Below, one piece after another: positions 1-12,832 of a stretch of DNA of 64,000 nucleotides (positions are counted from its first letter, which is position 1; every line of letters starts with the position of its first letter). Position numbers and translations under genes: made by a program. Below the pieces are notes generated by a model that was not told the DNA's origin, did no database searches, and saw nothing but the letters and a program-made list of their open reading frames with translations. Source of the DNA: Aphrocallistes beatrix (Eukaryota > Porifera > Hexactinellida > Sceptrulophora > Aphrocallistidae); the NCBI GenBank assembly GCA_963281255.1, contig OY725489.1, forward strand, positions 992,001 through 1,056,000, read 5' to 3'.

Positions 1-100
1 CACAAATACTGATATTATTCGGTACTCTATCCGAATACAAATACTGATATTATTCGGTACTCTATCCGAATACGAATACTGATAATATTCGGGTACTTCA
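1..100. repeat. Palindromic tandem monomers, left block
   Basis: Two to three copies of a roughly 26-35 bp unit that is itself nearly palindromic (CCGAATAC...GATATTATTCGG). The same unit recurs at about 788-880 (CCGAATACGAATACTG...TATTCGG). The two blocks enclose the separate inverted-repeat element at 277-787, so they may be the outer arms of a larger element cut by the window edge. Confidence 0.7.
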
Positions 101-276
101 TAAATTCTAATACTGCGCAGCTGAAATAAATAATCTTTAACAGAGGACTGTGAATTGTTATAGTACTGTATATGTTGACCTATTTTACAGATAGTGACTG
201 GATATGATAGGTAAATTAGTTAGAAAATATATTATAACCAAGGTTGAAACCGATTGAACAGGATATAAATATTTAT

Positions 277-787
277 GAATACAGGTAAACCTCCCAAAGC
301 GGCACCCATCGGGAGAATGATTTTGTGCCGCTTCTCGGAGGTTGCCGCTACTCGGAGGTTGCTCGTATACTTCCTTAATATATTATTCAAAAGCTAAAAT
401 AGCATATATTGATACTAATACAGTTGTAATCGGTTATAAGAACATCGGTTATATGAATCTAAATTAATATAGATGATATGTTTTAAATATGTATATATTT
501 TAACTTCTTATTTGAAACGTTCTTAAAGAATGGCATGTATATGAGTGATTGTTACATATACAGCTGATTGGTGCCGTATCTCGGAGGTAATTTTGTATTA
601 AAAATTTCAATCGGGAGTTCACTTAACTGCCGTATGTCAGAGGTTGCCGTTACTCGGAGGTGCCGTTACTCAGAGGTTGAAGAAGTACTATTAGTATAGG
701 AAAATCAATCGGTGGAATGGGATGATGCCGCTTCTCGGAGAGTTGCCGCTACTCGGAGGTGCCGCTTTGGGAGGTTTACCTGTATTC
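277..787. mobile_element. Inverted-repeat element with perfect 29-bp termini
   Basis: The first 29 bases (277-305, starting GAATACAGGTAAACC) are a perfect reverse complement of the last 29 (759-787). Inside are direct copies of a 17-bp unit of the type TGCCGCTACTCGGAGGT at about 331-362, 630-675 and 726-762. There is no coding potential. It is probably a non-autonomous foldback or MITE-like element; I did not identify a target duplication. Confidence 0.7.
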
Positions 788-880
788 CCTAACCGAATAC
801 GAATACTGATATTCGGTCACTCTGACCGAATGCGAATACTGGTATTCGGTTCCCAACCGAATATTGAACTATTCGGTTGC
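788..880. repeat. Palindromic tandem monomers, right block
   Basis: Three units of the CCGAATACGAATACTGATATTCGG type, matching the block at 1-100. They directly abut the inverted-repeat element at 277-787. Confidence 0.65.
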
Positions 881-1816
881 AACTTTGATATTTTCTCAAA
901 TGCATAATCCTCTCGACAGATGAAAAGGACATTGTTAATCAAAAAACAACAAAAAACAGCAGAACAGAGGTCGTACACCGTCATGCCAATAGGACTTATC
1001 CTAAAATAGGAGCTGCACTGAAAATAATATTTCAAATACTTAGTGAAAAGACGTACTCGTAATAGTTCAAAATCTATTGGTTGATATGGTTTTGAAAAAT
1101 ACTTCTAACCGAATTGGATCAATTATGAAGAAATATCGGATGGTAGAGACGGCAGGATTCTGTACAGTCCTTGTAACAGAATGACAAAATTATGATTATT
1201 TCAGTTAACATTAACATATTAACATTGCTAAAACAAATCATACTTCTATCTCAAAGTTATTTCTCGCATATATTACTAGACTTTCTAAGTATATTCAAAA
1301 ATTAAGGATGCAACAGTGATTAGTTAAACAGCTTCAGAAAAGGAAATGATCTAATTATTTTAATCAATTTTCAAACAAATAAAACTGCTTATAAATAAAA
1401 ACTAAAAAAGCACTCGTAGAGATTAAGGAATACATTCACCAAACAGGAGTTGAATTACCTAGGAAATTAATGATTAGGCTAAGACAAGCCTCAATTTAAT
1501 ATAGAAACAACGGTTTACTCAACTCTCTATCAATAAAATATATAATTCCCAAATTTATTTCAAACTTTAGCCACAAATTAAATAAAATTTTCCATCAAAC
1601 AATAAACCTAAATATGCTAATACCAAAATGGGAGACAATACACTGGTTGTGTGGGAAACTGAAACTATCTATATTGTTCAATATGGAGTGGTAGTGTGTG
1701 TAATGTGTCTGCGTTTATAATTATGAGATTGCAATAAACCATCTTTAGTCATATATAGGTTCACTGAAGTATTCAGTAATCAGGTCGGTATGATCAGGTT
1801 GCACCACTAATCCAAA
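881..1816. other. Intergenic, no gene seen
   Basis: AT-rich sequence upstream of the first protease. I see no long open frame, RNA gene or clear repeat in it. Confidence 0.6.
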
Positions 1817-1826
1817 TATATAAAAG
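1817..1826 (+). promoter_or_regulatory. TATA box of protease 1
   Basis: TATATAAAAG lies 59 bp upstream of the protease 1 start codon. The downstream paralogue has TATATAAATA 57 bp upstream of its ATG, so the spacing is conserved between the tandem genes and the leaders must be short. Confidence 0.7.
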
Positions 1827-1875
1827 AGAAATCAAAATTGACAGAGACATAATCCTCAATTCGAAGTTTGAAACG

Positions 1876-4800
1876 ATGTCTCTAGGAAGTAGAGTGATCG
1901 CATGCCTCATTGGACTGAGCTTGCTGTTACAAACCGCATTAAGTGACCCTCCTCAATGCGATTCTTACATTATTCTGATGAAAGACGAGTACAATACCGA
2001 GGTTGAAATGAACAACGTAAGGCTGGCAATGGAGATAATGTCCCCTCAGCCAGATGGGAGTTCACCGTTAATCAGGATGACACGAGAACTGATCCCAGTC
2101 ATCATGGGAAACCTGAGCTTTGATGCAGCTGTAATGGTGAGTTACTTATTCAAATAACAAATTGTTAGTATTGATGATTGAATAAAAGTATCACACTCTA
2201 GGCTAGCAATATGATTTCTGTGAGATCTGTTGAATGTGACCAATGTGTGACGAGAGCGGAGGCTTTTGAGAATGCTCCCATCTCAAACCCTACAGAATTT
2301 CCTATAAACTTCACTTTCCCCTCTCTGGAACTCGACGAGTTCTCAAATACCCCTCCTGTCAGCAAGACCATCGGCTCTGCGAATGACAAGAGTACAGATC
2401 GGTATGGTCTGGACGGACTAGATGAGAATTGCTTTGATTGCAACGATGGTTCATACATCCCAAGGTACACTGGCAAGAATGTTGACGTCTACATCCTGGA
2501 TACTGGTATTAGGTCCGACCATAATGATTTCTTTGACCCTACCTTGACAAGGATACGTGCGGACTATGGGGGGTATGATGCTATAGACGATTTTCAGAGA
2601 GAAAGTCAAAGGGGCAAGGACTGTCACGGACACGGGACACACTGTGCTGGCGTCGCAGTAGGAAGGGTGAGTGGAGTGGCAAAAGAAGCGAATGTGTACA
2701 GTGTTAGAGTTCTCAATTGTCAGAGTTTTGGAGGGTTTTCCGGAATCATTCGAGCTCTTGACCATGTATTTACGAGGCACAGGGCAAGACTGGCTCTGTA
2801 AGTTATCAATTAGCTACACAATATTCAAATTTATACATCATTCATCACACACTTCCTAGACCTATCGGTGAGTACAAGGGCAGTGTAGTGAGCATGTCGC
2901 TGGCTGGTCCAGTGGTACAAGCAGCCAATGATGCGGTCTGCAGACTGGTCAGGGCAGGAGTGGTGGTGGTAACTGCGAGTGGGAACTTCCGCAGAGACGC
3001 ATGCAACTACAGCCCTGGTTCAGCTGGATGCCATATCAACGTGGGAGCACACTACTACACTGAGAGGGACACTGACACTTGTATTAGAGATGTGTATTGG
3101 TTCTCATCCAGATCCACATCTCCAGGATTCAACTACGGACGTTGTGTGGATATAATGGCGCCAGGACAGTATGTTGTCAGCGCAAGTTATCTGGCCCGTG
3201 ATCGTAAGTACTTACTTAAACTTAATCCATTCGCCATTAAAAATCGCATCGACAGTTTTAATATGTTTACTGAAAATGTATCAGTGTTTCAAACTATTAT
3301 ATTTAACGGCTTAAACATGCCCTTGGTTAACAAGTACCTTTCTCCGAAAACGGGTTTTCCCTCATTATAAATGATGTACATATATCCATATAAGACGTAC
3401 ACATTTTTTCCTAAGATAATGGATGTATTGATTTACATTTGGTTAGTACGAACTCTCTAAAACCATATCTATACATGGCCATTTGAATTATTCGATTAAT
3501 ACTAAGTATTTTTTGCCATGAAGATCTCAGAAAATGTCTTCATTTAGTTTGCCATCCGTATGCTAAAACTGTTTTGCTAAATGTTTTCGTTTTAATTTAA
3601 ATTAGAAAGAAAATCTAAAATCCATTAGTACGTACTTGCAGAGCAGGGTATTATACAGCCTTCCAGAGATACGCTCCTAATCTAAAATTTCTAAATTTTC
3701 ATACGCCTAAATCGCTAAATGACATTATAATATTGGCTAAATTGGGTATTTTTCTGAATTTTAACGCTCCTAAACACTTTGCAGCTTAAAATCATACGCC
3801 TAAAGGAGCGTCTCGTGCTCCTAGATAATTCCTTGTTGCAGAGTGTATACATAAAGCCGTACTTCCAAAAAATTCCCGTACGAGTATATCTTACCATAGT
3901 TCTACTGTACTTAAACAAATGTCCGCATTCTAGGCACTGTATCTATGAGTGGCACGTCTATGGCGTGTCCCCACGTGGCTGGAGCTGCAGCTCTCCTACT
4001 CGATCAATTCCCCCGAGCGAGTCCGGATCGCATCAAGCAGTTGATGCTAGACAGCAGCTGTTCAGATATAAATAAGAGGAGAATGCCCAGTAGCTTGAGG
4101 CGACTTACACCGAACAGGAGACTCAGAGTTGTCCGGGGTATATATATAAATCAATCAGTTATATTCTCTATGTCGTTATACAATACACAAGAACCTTTTC
4201 AAAACATTTCATTCAAAGCAGATTTGATATCAACGAATGGACCATTTGGAATTTGCAATCAGTTCACACATTTAATTTTTAGGCACCATCGAAGGTGAAA
4301 CAGAGCTAACCACAACCACTCCCACCACCACAACCCCAGCAACCACAACTGAACCCACAACCACTCCTGCTCCCACAATTGCACCTGCTTGCCAACTGCG
4401 CTGTATGTTCGAGACCTTGGCCAATCCCCTTATAAGATCTCGAGCCGTAAGAATCCTACAGGACAGCGAGTACCTAGGCTACCTCATCCAAATCCCATTC
4501 AACAGCCGTGGACAAATTGTGAAGAGAGTGTCTACTGCTGCGGATGATAGTGGTGGAAACAAAATTTGGGTGGTTATTGAGGACATATTATACTCGATCA
4601 GAGACTATCGGTACATAATAGGACCAGCTTTTGGGACTGTTGGCATTCCATTCGACCAGATCGGAGCAGAGGCTGCTAATGCTGGGGAAGATTTCGCGAT
4701 TAATACAATAATTCCATTCAGAGATAACCGTGTCTACCTGCTTCTGAACAGGAAAAGTGAATGTAACGACAATCAGTTCATTCAAGTTAACTATGACCTA

Positions 4801-5277
4801 GCACCTTTCGAATTAATAAACCCGATTACATATCAAAACCTGGTCGGAAACTCTGCAACGTTTGATGTATCATTCACTCCGTCTCTCAACCAATTATACG
4901 CACACAACACTCGAAAACAGCCATATGGACCGAACTGTGACTGCCAGCATGTCATAAACTTCTCCAAACAGGACGTGAGAAATGCTAGGAACATTCGAGA
5001 AAACCAGAATCTGATAATTACAGGCGCGAGCAGTTACTATGCCAACGGGAATCTCCTCTTCACTGTGACTGTGTGCACTAAGGAGTGCTTCACAGGCAGG
5101 GGGTGCATCGCAGGGGTACTGGACAACATCGTGGTGCTAGACATTACGAGGGACAACTATGAGGCAAGGATAGAGGGCATGCGCCAAGCACAGTATGAGA
5201 TATGGGAACTAGCGCCTTACTATGAAAATGGCCTGCTGTTCTTTGTTGGGATCTTCCTCCGTGTGTTAACTATTTGA
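1876..5277 (+). CDS. Secreted subtilisin-like (S8, proteinase K type) serine protease 1
   Basis: Five exons join in frame to 799 residues: 1876-2136, 2202-2797, 2860-3203, 3934-4137, 4283-5277. Residues 1-23 look like a signal peptide, followed by an I9-type propeptide beginning at YIILMKDEY. All catalytic parts are present: Asp187 in YILDTGI, His231 in HGHGTHCAG, oxyanion Asn328 in VTASGN and Ser409 in [13 protein letters not shown]. Exon 5 opens with a Thr/Pro linker of mucin type, then a Cys-containing C-terminal domain of about 300 residues that I do not recognise but that is shared with protease 2. The product is predicted to be secreted or surface-bound and activated by propeptide removal. 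Intron 3 is 730 bp against 81 bp in the paralogue and holds repetitive DNA. A polyadenylation signal is at 5408. The class is secure; the physiological substrate is unknown. Confidence 0.9.
3640..3840. repeat. Possible inverted-repeat insertion in protease 1 intron 3
   Basis: GAGATACGCTCCTAATC near 3667 and the segment ending AGGAGCGTCTCG near 3813 are imperfect inverted copies, with repeated CCTAAA/GCTAAAT words between. This probably explains why the intron is nine times longer than in the paralogue. The boundaries are approximate. Confidence 0.4.
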
Positions 5278-5407
5278 TTTTTAATTATTACGATAGGCAT
5301 GTGTATATATGTTCCCTGTCCCTCAGTATGAATGCATATAATCATTCATTTGATAACTATGCTGATTGTAAACATTCCTTAGCAAACTATTCATCATCAT
5401 GTAGCTT

Positions 5408-5413
5408 AATAAA
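5408..5413 (+). promoter_or_regulatory. Polyadenylation signal of protease 1
   Basis: AATAAA 131 bp after the stop codon, the first such hexamer downstream of the gene. Confidence 0.6.
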
Positions 5414-5641
5414 GTGCCTGATGTAGCCATAACTATATCCAGTGGCTTAGCCGCTGCGCCAGGATTTATAGCTTGATAGGGAACAGCTGGGGCACAAATA
5501 AAATATTAATGTGCGCTACGAGACCCTCTTATTGGACAGATCTGTGAATACTGAAAAACATTGATGAGAATACTAACAAGAGCTTTCAACTCAGGAATTT
5601 AGTCATTTGTCCTTCTTTTCCATTAGAATCAGTTGACATTG

Positions 5642-6021
5642 GATTAATTAATCACGTTGACGGACATTTCGTCGCCGGACAATTCGTTGCTGGACATTTC
5701 ATCCTCTGAACACTGTTACCAGACAATGTGTAGCGGAATATTCATCTCTGTTTCACGGGAATTTCGCCTCATTAGAGACTAAATAAACTGGTACTAATGT
5801 ATAAGGAACGGAAGTTGAGGGTTTTGGAGTGGAATATGTTTAGAAAAATAGGGGTGAAAATGAGGGTTTTTGATTAAGAAATGAGTAGGTGCGAAAGGGG
5901 TATTTCAGGGGACGAAAGTTCCGCTACCCGTTGTCCAGTAACTAATGTTTAGATGACGAAATGTTCGTGCGACGAAATGCCCATGCGACGAATTGTCCAT
6001 GCGACGAATTATCAATTAATC
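5642..6021. mobile_element. Foldback element with 15-bp tandem arms
   Basis: The left arm (about 5642-5710) repeats GGACATTTCGTCG-type monomers; the right arm (about 5950-6021) repeats the reverse complement, CGACGAAATG/CGACGAATTGTCC. The outer ends GATTAATT and AATTAATC are inverted. The interior has no open frame. This has the architecture of Drosophila Foldback or Tetris-like elements, whose inverted arms are themselves tandem repeats. Confidence 0.7.
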
Positions 6022-6046
6022 AAGGAGTAATACACAGTATGTAATA

Positions 6047-6347
6047 CAGTACACCTTCGTTAATCCGAACATTATTTGAATCCGAACACCAACAGATATA
6101 ATCTTATTCGTTATGAATCAACTTTTATAATATTCTATCTTAACAATAAGATTGAGAGACCTCCTTAAAACTTAAAAGCAATCAAAACGGAATAATCATA
6201 ACCCTTAATGTTCTAACATAACACATTATCGTTAATTCCCCTTTGAATTAATATTATTTCATTAATCGGAACGAATTCACTGATCCGAACGGGGTTTTTT
6301 CAACCTTTGGTACAGAGCTGTTCGGATTAGCGAGGGTGTCGTGTACT
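6047..6347. mobile_element. Pogo/Tigger-like MITE, copy 1
   Basis: The left end CAGTACACCTTCGTTAATCC is inverted at the right end (GGATTAGCGAGGGTGTCGTG); TA lies outside the left end. A second copy lies at 48926-49209. The terminal pattern of CAGT, CCTCG and TAATCCGAAC resembles pogo/Tigger-derived MITEs. It has no coding capacity. Confidence 0.7.
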
Positions 6348-7756
6348 ATGACTTGGAAATAACTAGCAAAATATATTGCATTCTTCGAAATCAAAATGTA
6401 TACAAATGCATTGGTAACAGGAATTGTAGAGAAAATGTGAATTAAGGTAGTGCAATGGAAAATCATTAAGTGTATCAAAGAAATGGATCAGTTCATATCA
6501 GGCATACTAAGCTATTCATACATGGAAACTGATATTACTGATATCATGCTAACATAGCTTGATACAGGGAACAACTTCCCACAAACAATCCAATCTGTTA
6601 ACACAATGCTAGAATCATCTTCAGATAGCTGAATAAGCAGGACTTCTTGATAATGGAATGGAGATAGGAGTGGCTACCAGGTATACTAAAACATAAATTA
6701 CCATCTTTAGATTCATCAAATTCATAGGTGCACATTCTTAATAGATTGTTAAATGAAAATCATTTCATCTTAATGTTTGGTTAGGAGCGTTCACCGAAGG
6801 CATTGATGATCATAACCTCACAGATTACGTCAGAAATTATGATGCATGGCACCAATACGAACAGTTCCAGTTTTGAATAGGAAATTCACTGGATTGACAT
6901 AGTATCATAAAAGCATCTGGCAATTATCAGTTGGAACGCATTGAGTAAAAAGATGCAGTCCTAACAGTAAGATAGTAAGACAGGGTAGAGTAAGGAGGGG
7001 TGAGATGCAAAAGGAAATAGAGAGAAGAGCTAGAATGCTTAGATGGTTAATTAACATCGTGCTTGAGATTATTAAAGAAGGGGCTTACAATTTAGGATTG
7101 AACAGAGAATTTTCAAAATATAACTGTCCAGAATCGAGCTTATGGCAAAACAATATTTCTCATTTCTGCCGTATGCAAATGACAGCTAATTTTAAAAAAA
7201 TGACGCTACTTCCATCAACCTATGATTTAAGATGTGATAGGTTAAGCTCGCAATAGTATTTTGCTGTTTTATTAATTATTAAAAACATAATTTGGAGCTA
7301 GAATAAATGACTAAGTCTTGCCACAAATAATTGAGCAAATCAAGCGAATGATACCAAAGTGATTCTTGCAGAAAATATCTATCAACAAACCATATATAGA
7401 GTTGGTTCGAGTTATTCAATATGCTAGAACTGACTGTGCTAATATTAGTCGTGCGATTCTCTAATAAAATTGGATCCATTATTGCGTAGGCCAAGGACTC
7501 TTCTATATCATAAAAACTACAACGAATCATTATGACTGAGAATTATATATCCTAATTTAGTAGTTTATAATGAGTGTAGAGCTTTTATTATTAACAAAAC
7601 AAAAGCACTAGCACAAATCTCATCCATCATTCCAAGTAAGGAAATGATGATGTTGGCAGGAAATAGATATTTCATTATACAAAGTAGAGCTTATATCATA
7701 ACCCGACTCCGACCGATACGAGTCTTGTTATAACCAGAATTAAGAAGCAGCTGAAT
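6348..7756. other. Intergenic, no supported gene
   Basis: AT-rich spacer between the tandem proteases. Open frames here are short, resemble nothing I recognise and have no splice-supported extension. Confidence 0.55.
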
Positions 7757-7766
7757 TATATAAATA
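7757..7766 (+). promoter_or_regulatory. TATA box of protease 2
   Basis: TATATAAATA 57 bp upstream of the start codon, matching the arrangement in protease 1. Confidence 0.7.
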
Positions 7767-7813
7767 GGTCGAATGGGTATACGACTACAATTCAGAATCA
7801 ACTTTACTGAACA

Positions 7814-10584
7814 ATGAAGACAATCATCAATATACTCCTGCTAGCACTGCTAGCTAACCTCCACGTTACAACAGCTCGCGACTACATTATGGTGATGAGA
7901 GATGGGACACCAACGAGTGAAATGGACAATGTCATGGACATAATGTGTGAAATGTCACCAGGAGAATGTAGTAATAGGGACGATTTCAGAAGGACTTACA
8001 GCCTCATGAACACTATTACTGGGCCAATGAGTGACAATGCTGTGGAAATGGTGAGTAAGCTTATTCAACACATGATTCAGTGCATTGGTAGCCAAGTTTA
8101 TGTTGCAATTATCAATTCTTAGGCAAGACACATGGACAGCGTGAGCTATATAGAGGAGGATCAAATAGCGACAGCAGCAGATGCTGTAATCGACTTGATC
8201 CCCCCAATCCCATACAATGAATTCCCCTCGCACCTGATCGTAGACCCGAGAGAAAATAGATTTTCTGCTGCCACTTCCGACAGTCCTTACAGCACCGACA
8301 GAAACAATCTTGACTTGATAGATGAGCCTTGCGACAGTTGTATAAACGGTGAATATAACCCTGAATCGACCGGAGAAGGAACGGACCTTTATATCCTGGA
8401 TACGGGGATAGAATACAACCATATAGATTTCAATGGCAGAGCCCGCTATGGTGGTTTTGATGCGGTTGATGAAGCTCAGAATCAAAACCAGAGAGGGAGG
8501 GATTGTCATGGACACGGGACACATTGTGCAGGAATCGCAGCAGGGAGATTTAGTGGTGTGGCAAAACGTGCGAATATATACAGCATCAGAGTGTTGGATT
8601 GTAACAGCTTCGGAGCATTCAGTGGGATTATACGAGCACTAGACCATGTATATAACAGACACATGAATAAGCTATCTCTGTAAGTTCTTGCTATGTTTCG
8701 TTAAAATTAACTATACATACTCACTATTACTCAACATACAAACGTGTATGGCCGTGTTTAATAGCATACAAATTACTCAACTATATCGGATAATAGAGTT
8801 ACAATTGGAAATCACACCATACACCGATACGATGATATATTAATCTGATATATTAATCTCCTCTAGTTCTACTAACGATTATCGAGGCAGTGTAGTGAGC
8901 ATGTCGCTGGCTGGCCCAGTGGTACAAGCAGCCAATGATGCGGTCTGCAGACTGGTCAGGGCAGGAGTGGTGGTGGTGACTGCGAGTGGGAACTTCCGCA
9001 GAGACGCATGCAACTACAGCCCTGGTTCAGCTGGATGCCATATCAACGTGGGAGCACACTACTACACTGAGAGGGACACTCCCACTTGTATTCTAGATGT
9101 GTATTGGTTCTCATCCACATCCACATCTCCAGGGAATAACTATGGACGTTGTGTAGACATTCTGGCGCCAGGACAGTATGTACAGAGTGCAAGCTATCTG
9201 GCCCGTGATCGTAAGTGATAATTATATCCTAGGTATTGAATGCCATTTTTGAATGCCATACAGAGATTCTATTACGTCTGATTATCCTAAGGTTACGTGT
9301 CAATGAGTGGAACATCTATGGCCTGTCCGCACGTAGCTGGAGCTGCAGCTCTACTATTGCAGGAAAGCCCACGCATGAGTCCGGCGAGAGTGAAGGCAAT
9401 TCTGGAGGCAGACTCCTGCTCTGAAATAAACGAGAGAAGAATGCCATCCGAACTTAGGGGACTAACACCGAATAGACGATTGAGAGTAACAAGAAGTAAG
9501 TATGAGATTCTTGATAGTACAGAATCAAAGACTGGATATGCGAGCTAGAATTAGAAGCTTGGTAGTTTTAATACACAAATATTATGACTTGTTTATTATA
9601 GATAGAGGTGAACAAATCACTACCACTACAACCACAACACCTACCACTACTACCACCACTTTTGCACCCGTCCCAGCCACTCCTTCTCCCCCGGAATGCG
9701 TCCTCTGTGCGTTTGATGCTGCACGTGGTAGTATGATTGAAGAAATAGAAGTTGTAGTCAGAGAGATTCAAGACCCGTCCTTCATTAGATATGGTCTGTA
9801 TTACGAACTATTAAATAAACTAAGGTATAGACAAAAAATCGTAACTAAAGTCTCCATAACGACAATCGAGGGAGTTGGCGTGTTATACACACTGATTTAC
9901 AGAAAGATTCCAAAAGGCCAGATCAGCGATTTCAGATATATATTGAACAATAAGAACGGTATTCCATACCAAGATATTGATGAAGAAATTCACGATCTGA
10001 ACCAAGATTGTTTTCCGAAGACAATCATCCCAATAGGTGATAATCTAGTGTACGTGCTAGCTGACTGCGGTTCACGTTGTAACGATAATGAATTCAGACA
10101 GGCCAACTTTACCACAGTTCCAGAACAAATATTTGATCCATTCACAATCGATAATTTAAATTCAGAAACGAAGGCTACGTTTGATATCAGCATAGCACCA
10201 AACAATAATCAGGTCTACGTCTCCAATACAGTAAAGAACAACCCTGCATGTGAGTGCTTCAACTATTACAATATCGAGAAATCTGACCTGACAACATTCT
10301 CTGAGACAATCGGAAGCGGAAGGAAACTCGTCGTACAAGATATAGAGGCGGTCTACTATCAAAGCAAACTCAGTTTTACAGTAACTCTTTGCATACCTGA
10401 TTGCTACACCGGAACTAGCTGTGTAAACGAGGTACTCAACAACCCAGTCTTCATCGACCTCACAGAAGAAAGGATGCAATCGATGATAATAAGCTTAAGG
10501 AGGTTAGAATGGGAACCCATTGCTGTGGTCGGGTATCAAGATGAGGGAATAAAACATGCTATCTCTTTCATCAGAGTACGCTAG
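7814..10584 (+). CDS. Secreted subtilisin-like (S8, proteinase K type) serine protease 2
   Basis: Five exons join in frame to 774 residues: 7814-8050, 8123-8679, 8867-9210, 9292-9495, 9602-10584. Exons 3 and 4 have exactly the same lengths (344 and 204 bp) and phases as in protease 1. It has a signal peptide (residues 1-21), a propeptide, Asp172 (YILDTGI), His210 (HGHGTHCAG), oxyanion Asn307 and Ser388 ([11 protein letters not shown]), then a Thr-rich linker and a Cys-containing C-terminal domain. It is expected to be an active secreted endopeptidase. Outside exon 3 and the active-site blocks the two proteins differ substantially, so this is not a very recent duplicate; exon 3 is nearly identical in DNA, which points to gene conversion. 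Confidence 0.9.
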
Positions 10585-10714
10585 TCCTCCAACCTGATCT
10601 CACCATCACCAATTCCTTAAATTATGTGTACACTAGTTACACCCATTATCTAAACATGTTTGTACCTATATAATATGTGCAATATTGTCACTAAAAAGTG
10701 CAATGCCTTGTATT

Positions 10715-10720
10715 AATAAA
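10715..10720 (+). promoter_or_regulatory. Polyadenylation signal of protease 2
   Basis: AATAAA 131 bp after the stop codon, the same distance as in protease 1. Further AATAAA words follow at about 10745. Confidence 0.6.
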
Positions 10721-10749
10721 TGTATTTGTATATATCAAAGTGAAATAAA

Positions 10750-12240
10750 TAAATTACTCCTACTGTCATGTCTATGCTAATTACGTAATCAAAATATCTT
10801 ATTTGAATACGGTAAGAAGCAGCCATATTCTTTACAAGCAAACTTCGAGTAGAGATCGCAACGGGCCTGAATATCTGGCACTTTTTGGCCCGATCCCGAA
10901 TGTTTCTCGGCTTCATGGGTACATTGGGACTACCTGTCCTATCCGACCTGATAGCTTCAGGCAATATTTTGGAATCCCTGATTCTTGAGACAGCGAGAAA
11001 TCTCGCGAACCGCGATGGTATGCCGATGCTAAACTTCTATGTCCAAATCGTATACTCGTTTTGTCAGGAAATGAATTTGTGAATCCTATCGGATCGGAGT
11101 CGTTCAGGTTAAGATAGCAGTCTAATCCGAACAGTTGGAAAACTTAAACTCAATGCCCAATCGTTGTCTAGCCTATTGTCAACTCCCATGTTATTTATTA
11201 GTGAACTATCATGAATAGTTAAATATATATGGATTCGTACAACTTAAGTAGAGAAACATTTCAGTACGGGATACAGATTAATCGTGACAGACCACCGCAG
11301 TATCAGAACCTTCCGAAACATATATTTCGTGGCAGGTCAAAGAAGGGGCTTTGAGTCCATACAAGCGATCGGAAGTTCCCCGATGGGACCACAAAAGCCA
11401 CGACACCACTGGGCCGAATATAAATACTATATTCTGTTCGACGTTTATTTTAGGAACTACGTAAATAAATAAATTTTGGTATAGTATTGTTGCAGTATAT
11501 AAATAATAACGGTTTTTTATCTATTTTAAGTAATACGTAATACTATAATAAAAGCGACCTACCTTATTTGCATTCGGGTGAGGGTAGACTGAATACATTT
11601 TAAGAATTACTTAAATAATGTAGATGAATTCTAAGTATTCGTAATATTTATACTGTACTGGGAAAAAGTTAACTATCGAATCAAGTGTATAGATAATCGC
11701 CGTGTTATTCGAACAATGTGACTCCTAACATATTTAACTGTGTATTTGTGGGTGGAGAGAACAATAGGATTGTGCATAGCAGAGGAAAGTTTTGAGGTAT
11801 CAAGAAAAAATTCCAAGAATAAAATATTAGGAATCAGGTACTGTTCAATGAACAGTTCTATATTTGGGACTGATACTATTGTAATGAATGAATGAACTTC
11901 AGGTGGCATGCAATAAATAGTTCAGTATTATATCTCAAATATTAGAATTACAATACAATATAATCGAAGAAACATAGAATTAAGGGCAATTGTGCACCCT
12001 TATTCAATTATTGGACCATGGATGAAGTAGTATGCTATTTCAGAACTGAGAAACTTATTTCCTGGCAGGATAAGCAGGGTTGTCGGAGTTCTTTCGATTG
12101 CCTAACTACGATCATGGCTGCACAACTTTTATGAGCTTACGACGGCCCTGTAAACCATATAAATGTACTACTACATATACAGACAATGTACTAAAGACTA
12201 TGTAATACGAATACCTCTCCCTGAATTTTGAGCACGAAAA
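10750..12240. other. Intergenic, no supported gene
   Basis: A less AT-rich patch at about 10850-11100 has short open frames on both strands without recognisable domains, and may be decayed repeat DNA. I see nothing else. Confidence 0.5.
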
Positions 12241-12272
12241 AAAACAAGCACCGGGGTTTTAAGGGGGGGGCT

Positions 12273-12832
12273 GCATTAGTTCGAATCTGTATGTAGGCGT
12301 TAGTTCGAATCGAATTTGGCTATATAGGCGTTAGTTCGAATAGATTTTAAATGTAATCTGTCATTGAGTGACATTGGGAAGAGATATTTATAAGGACTGA
12401 GGGAAAAGCAGCATTTTCTGCTGAGAATAGTAGAAAATTGAGGATGAAAAAGGCATTTCTGAACGAAGGGGTTGAGTGCCATAATGGAGAGCTATTTATA
12501 AGAACTGAGGGAAAAGCAGTATTTTCTGCTGAGAATATGAGAAACTTTTATCAATTGTATTAGATGAAATTCGTACCTCAAAAGTGCGTCGTTAACTTCG
12601 GTGTTAGCAACAAATAATACGTTGGTCAAATATTCGAACTAATGACAGTACATTGAAAATCTATTCAAGCTATTGATTGACATTATTTTGAAAATCAATT
12701 CGAACTAATGACTACATACATAGTTAAATTATATTCGAACTAACGCCTACATAGCCAAATTCTATTCGAACTAATGACTACATGTCAAATTCTATTCGAA
12801 CTAACGCCTACATACAGGATTCGAACTAATGC
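12273..12832. mobile_element. Foldback element with TTCGAAC-type tandem arms
   Basis: The outermost 15 bases (GCATTAGTTCGAATC, 12273-12287) are perfectly inverted at 12818-12832. The left arm has about three monomers (GTTAGTTCGAAT with TATAGGC spacers); the right arm has six or more inverted monomers (ATTCGAACTAAYGMCTACAT). The interior holds a separate direct duplication at about 12380-12430 and 12487-12538. It has no coding capacity. The architecture is the same as the elements at 5642, 45154 and 51834, but the monomer differs. Confidence 0.75.

Noticed and set aside
7005-7256. 83-codon open frame on the + strand
   Set aside because: No recognisable domain, no splice context and no relative in the window; its length is expected by chance.
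12273-12832. Repeated TTCGAAT/ATTCGAAC words resembling tRNA T-loops
   Set aside because: No D-arm box, acceptor stem or anticodon arm is found around any copy; the words are monomers of a foldback element.
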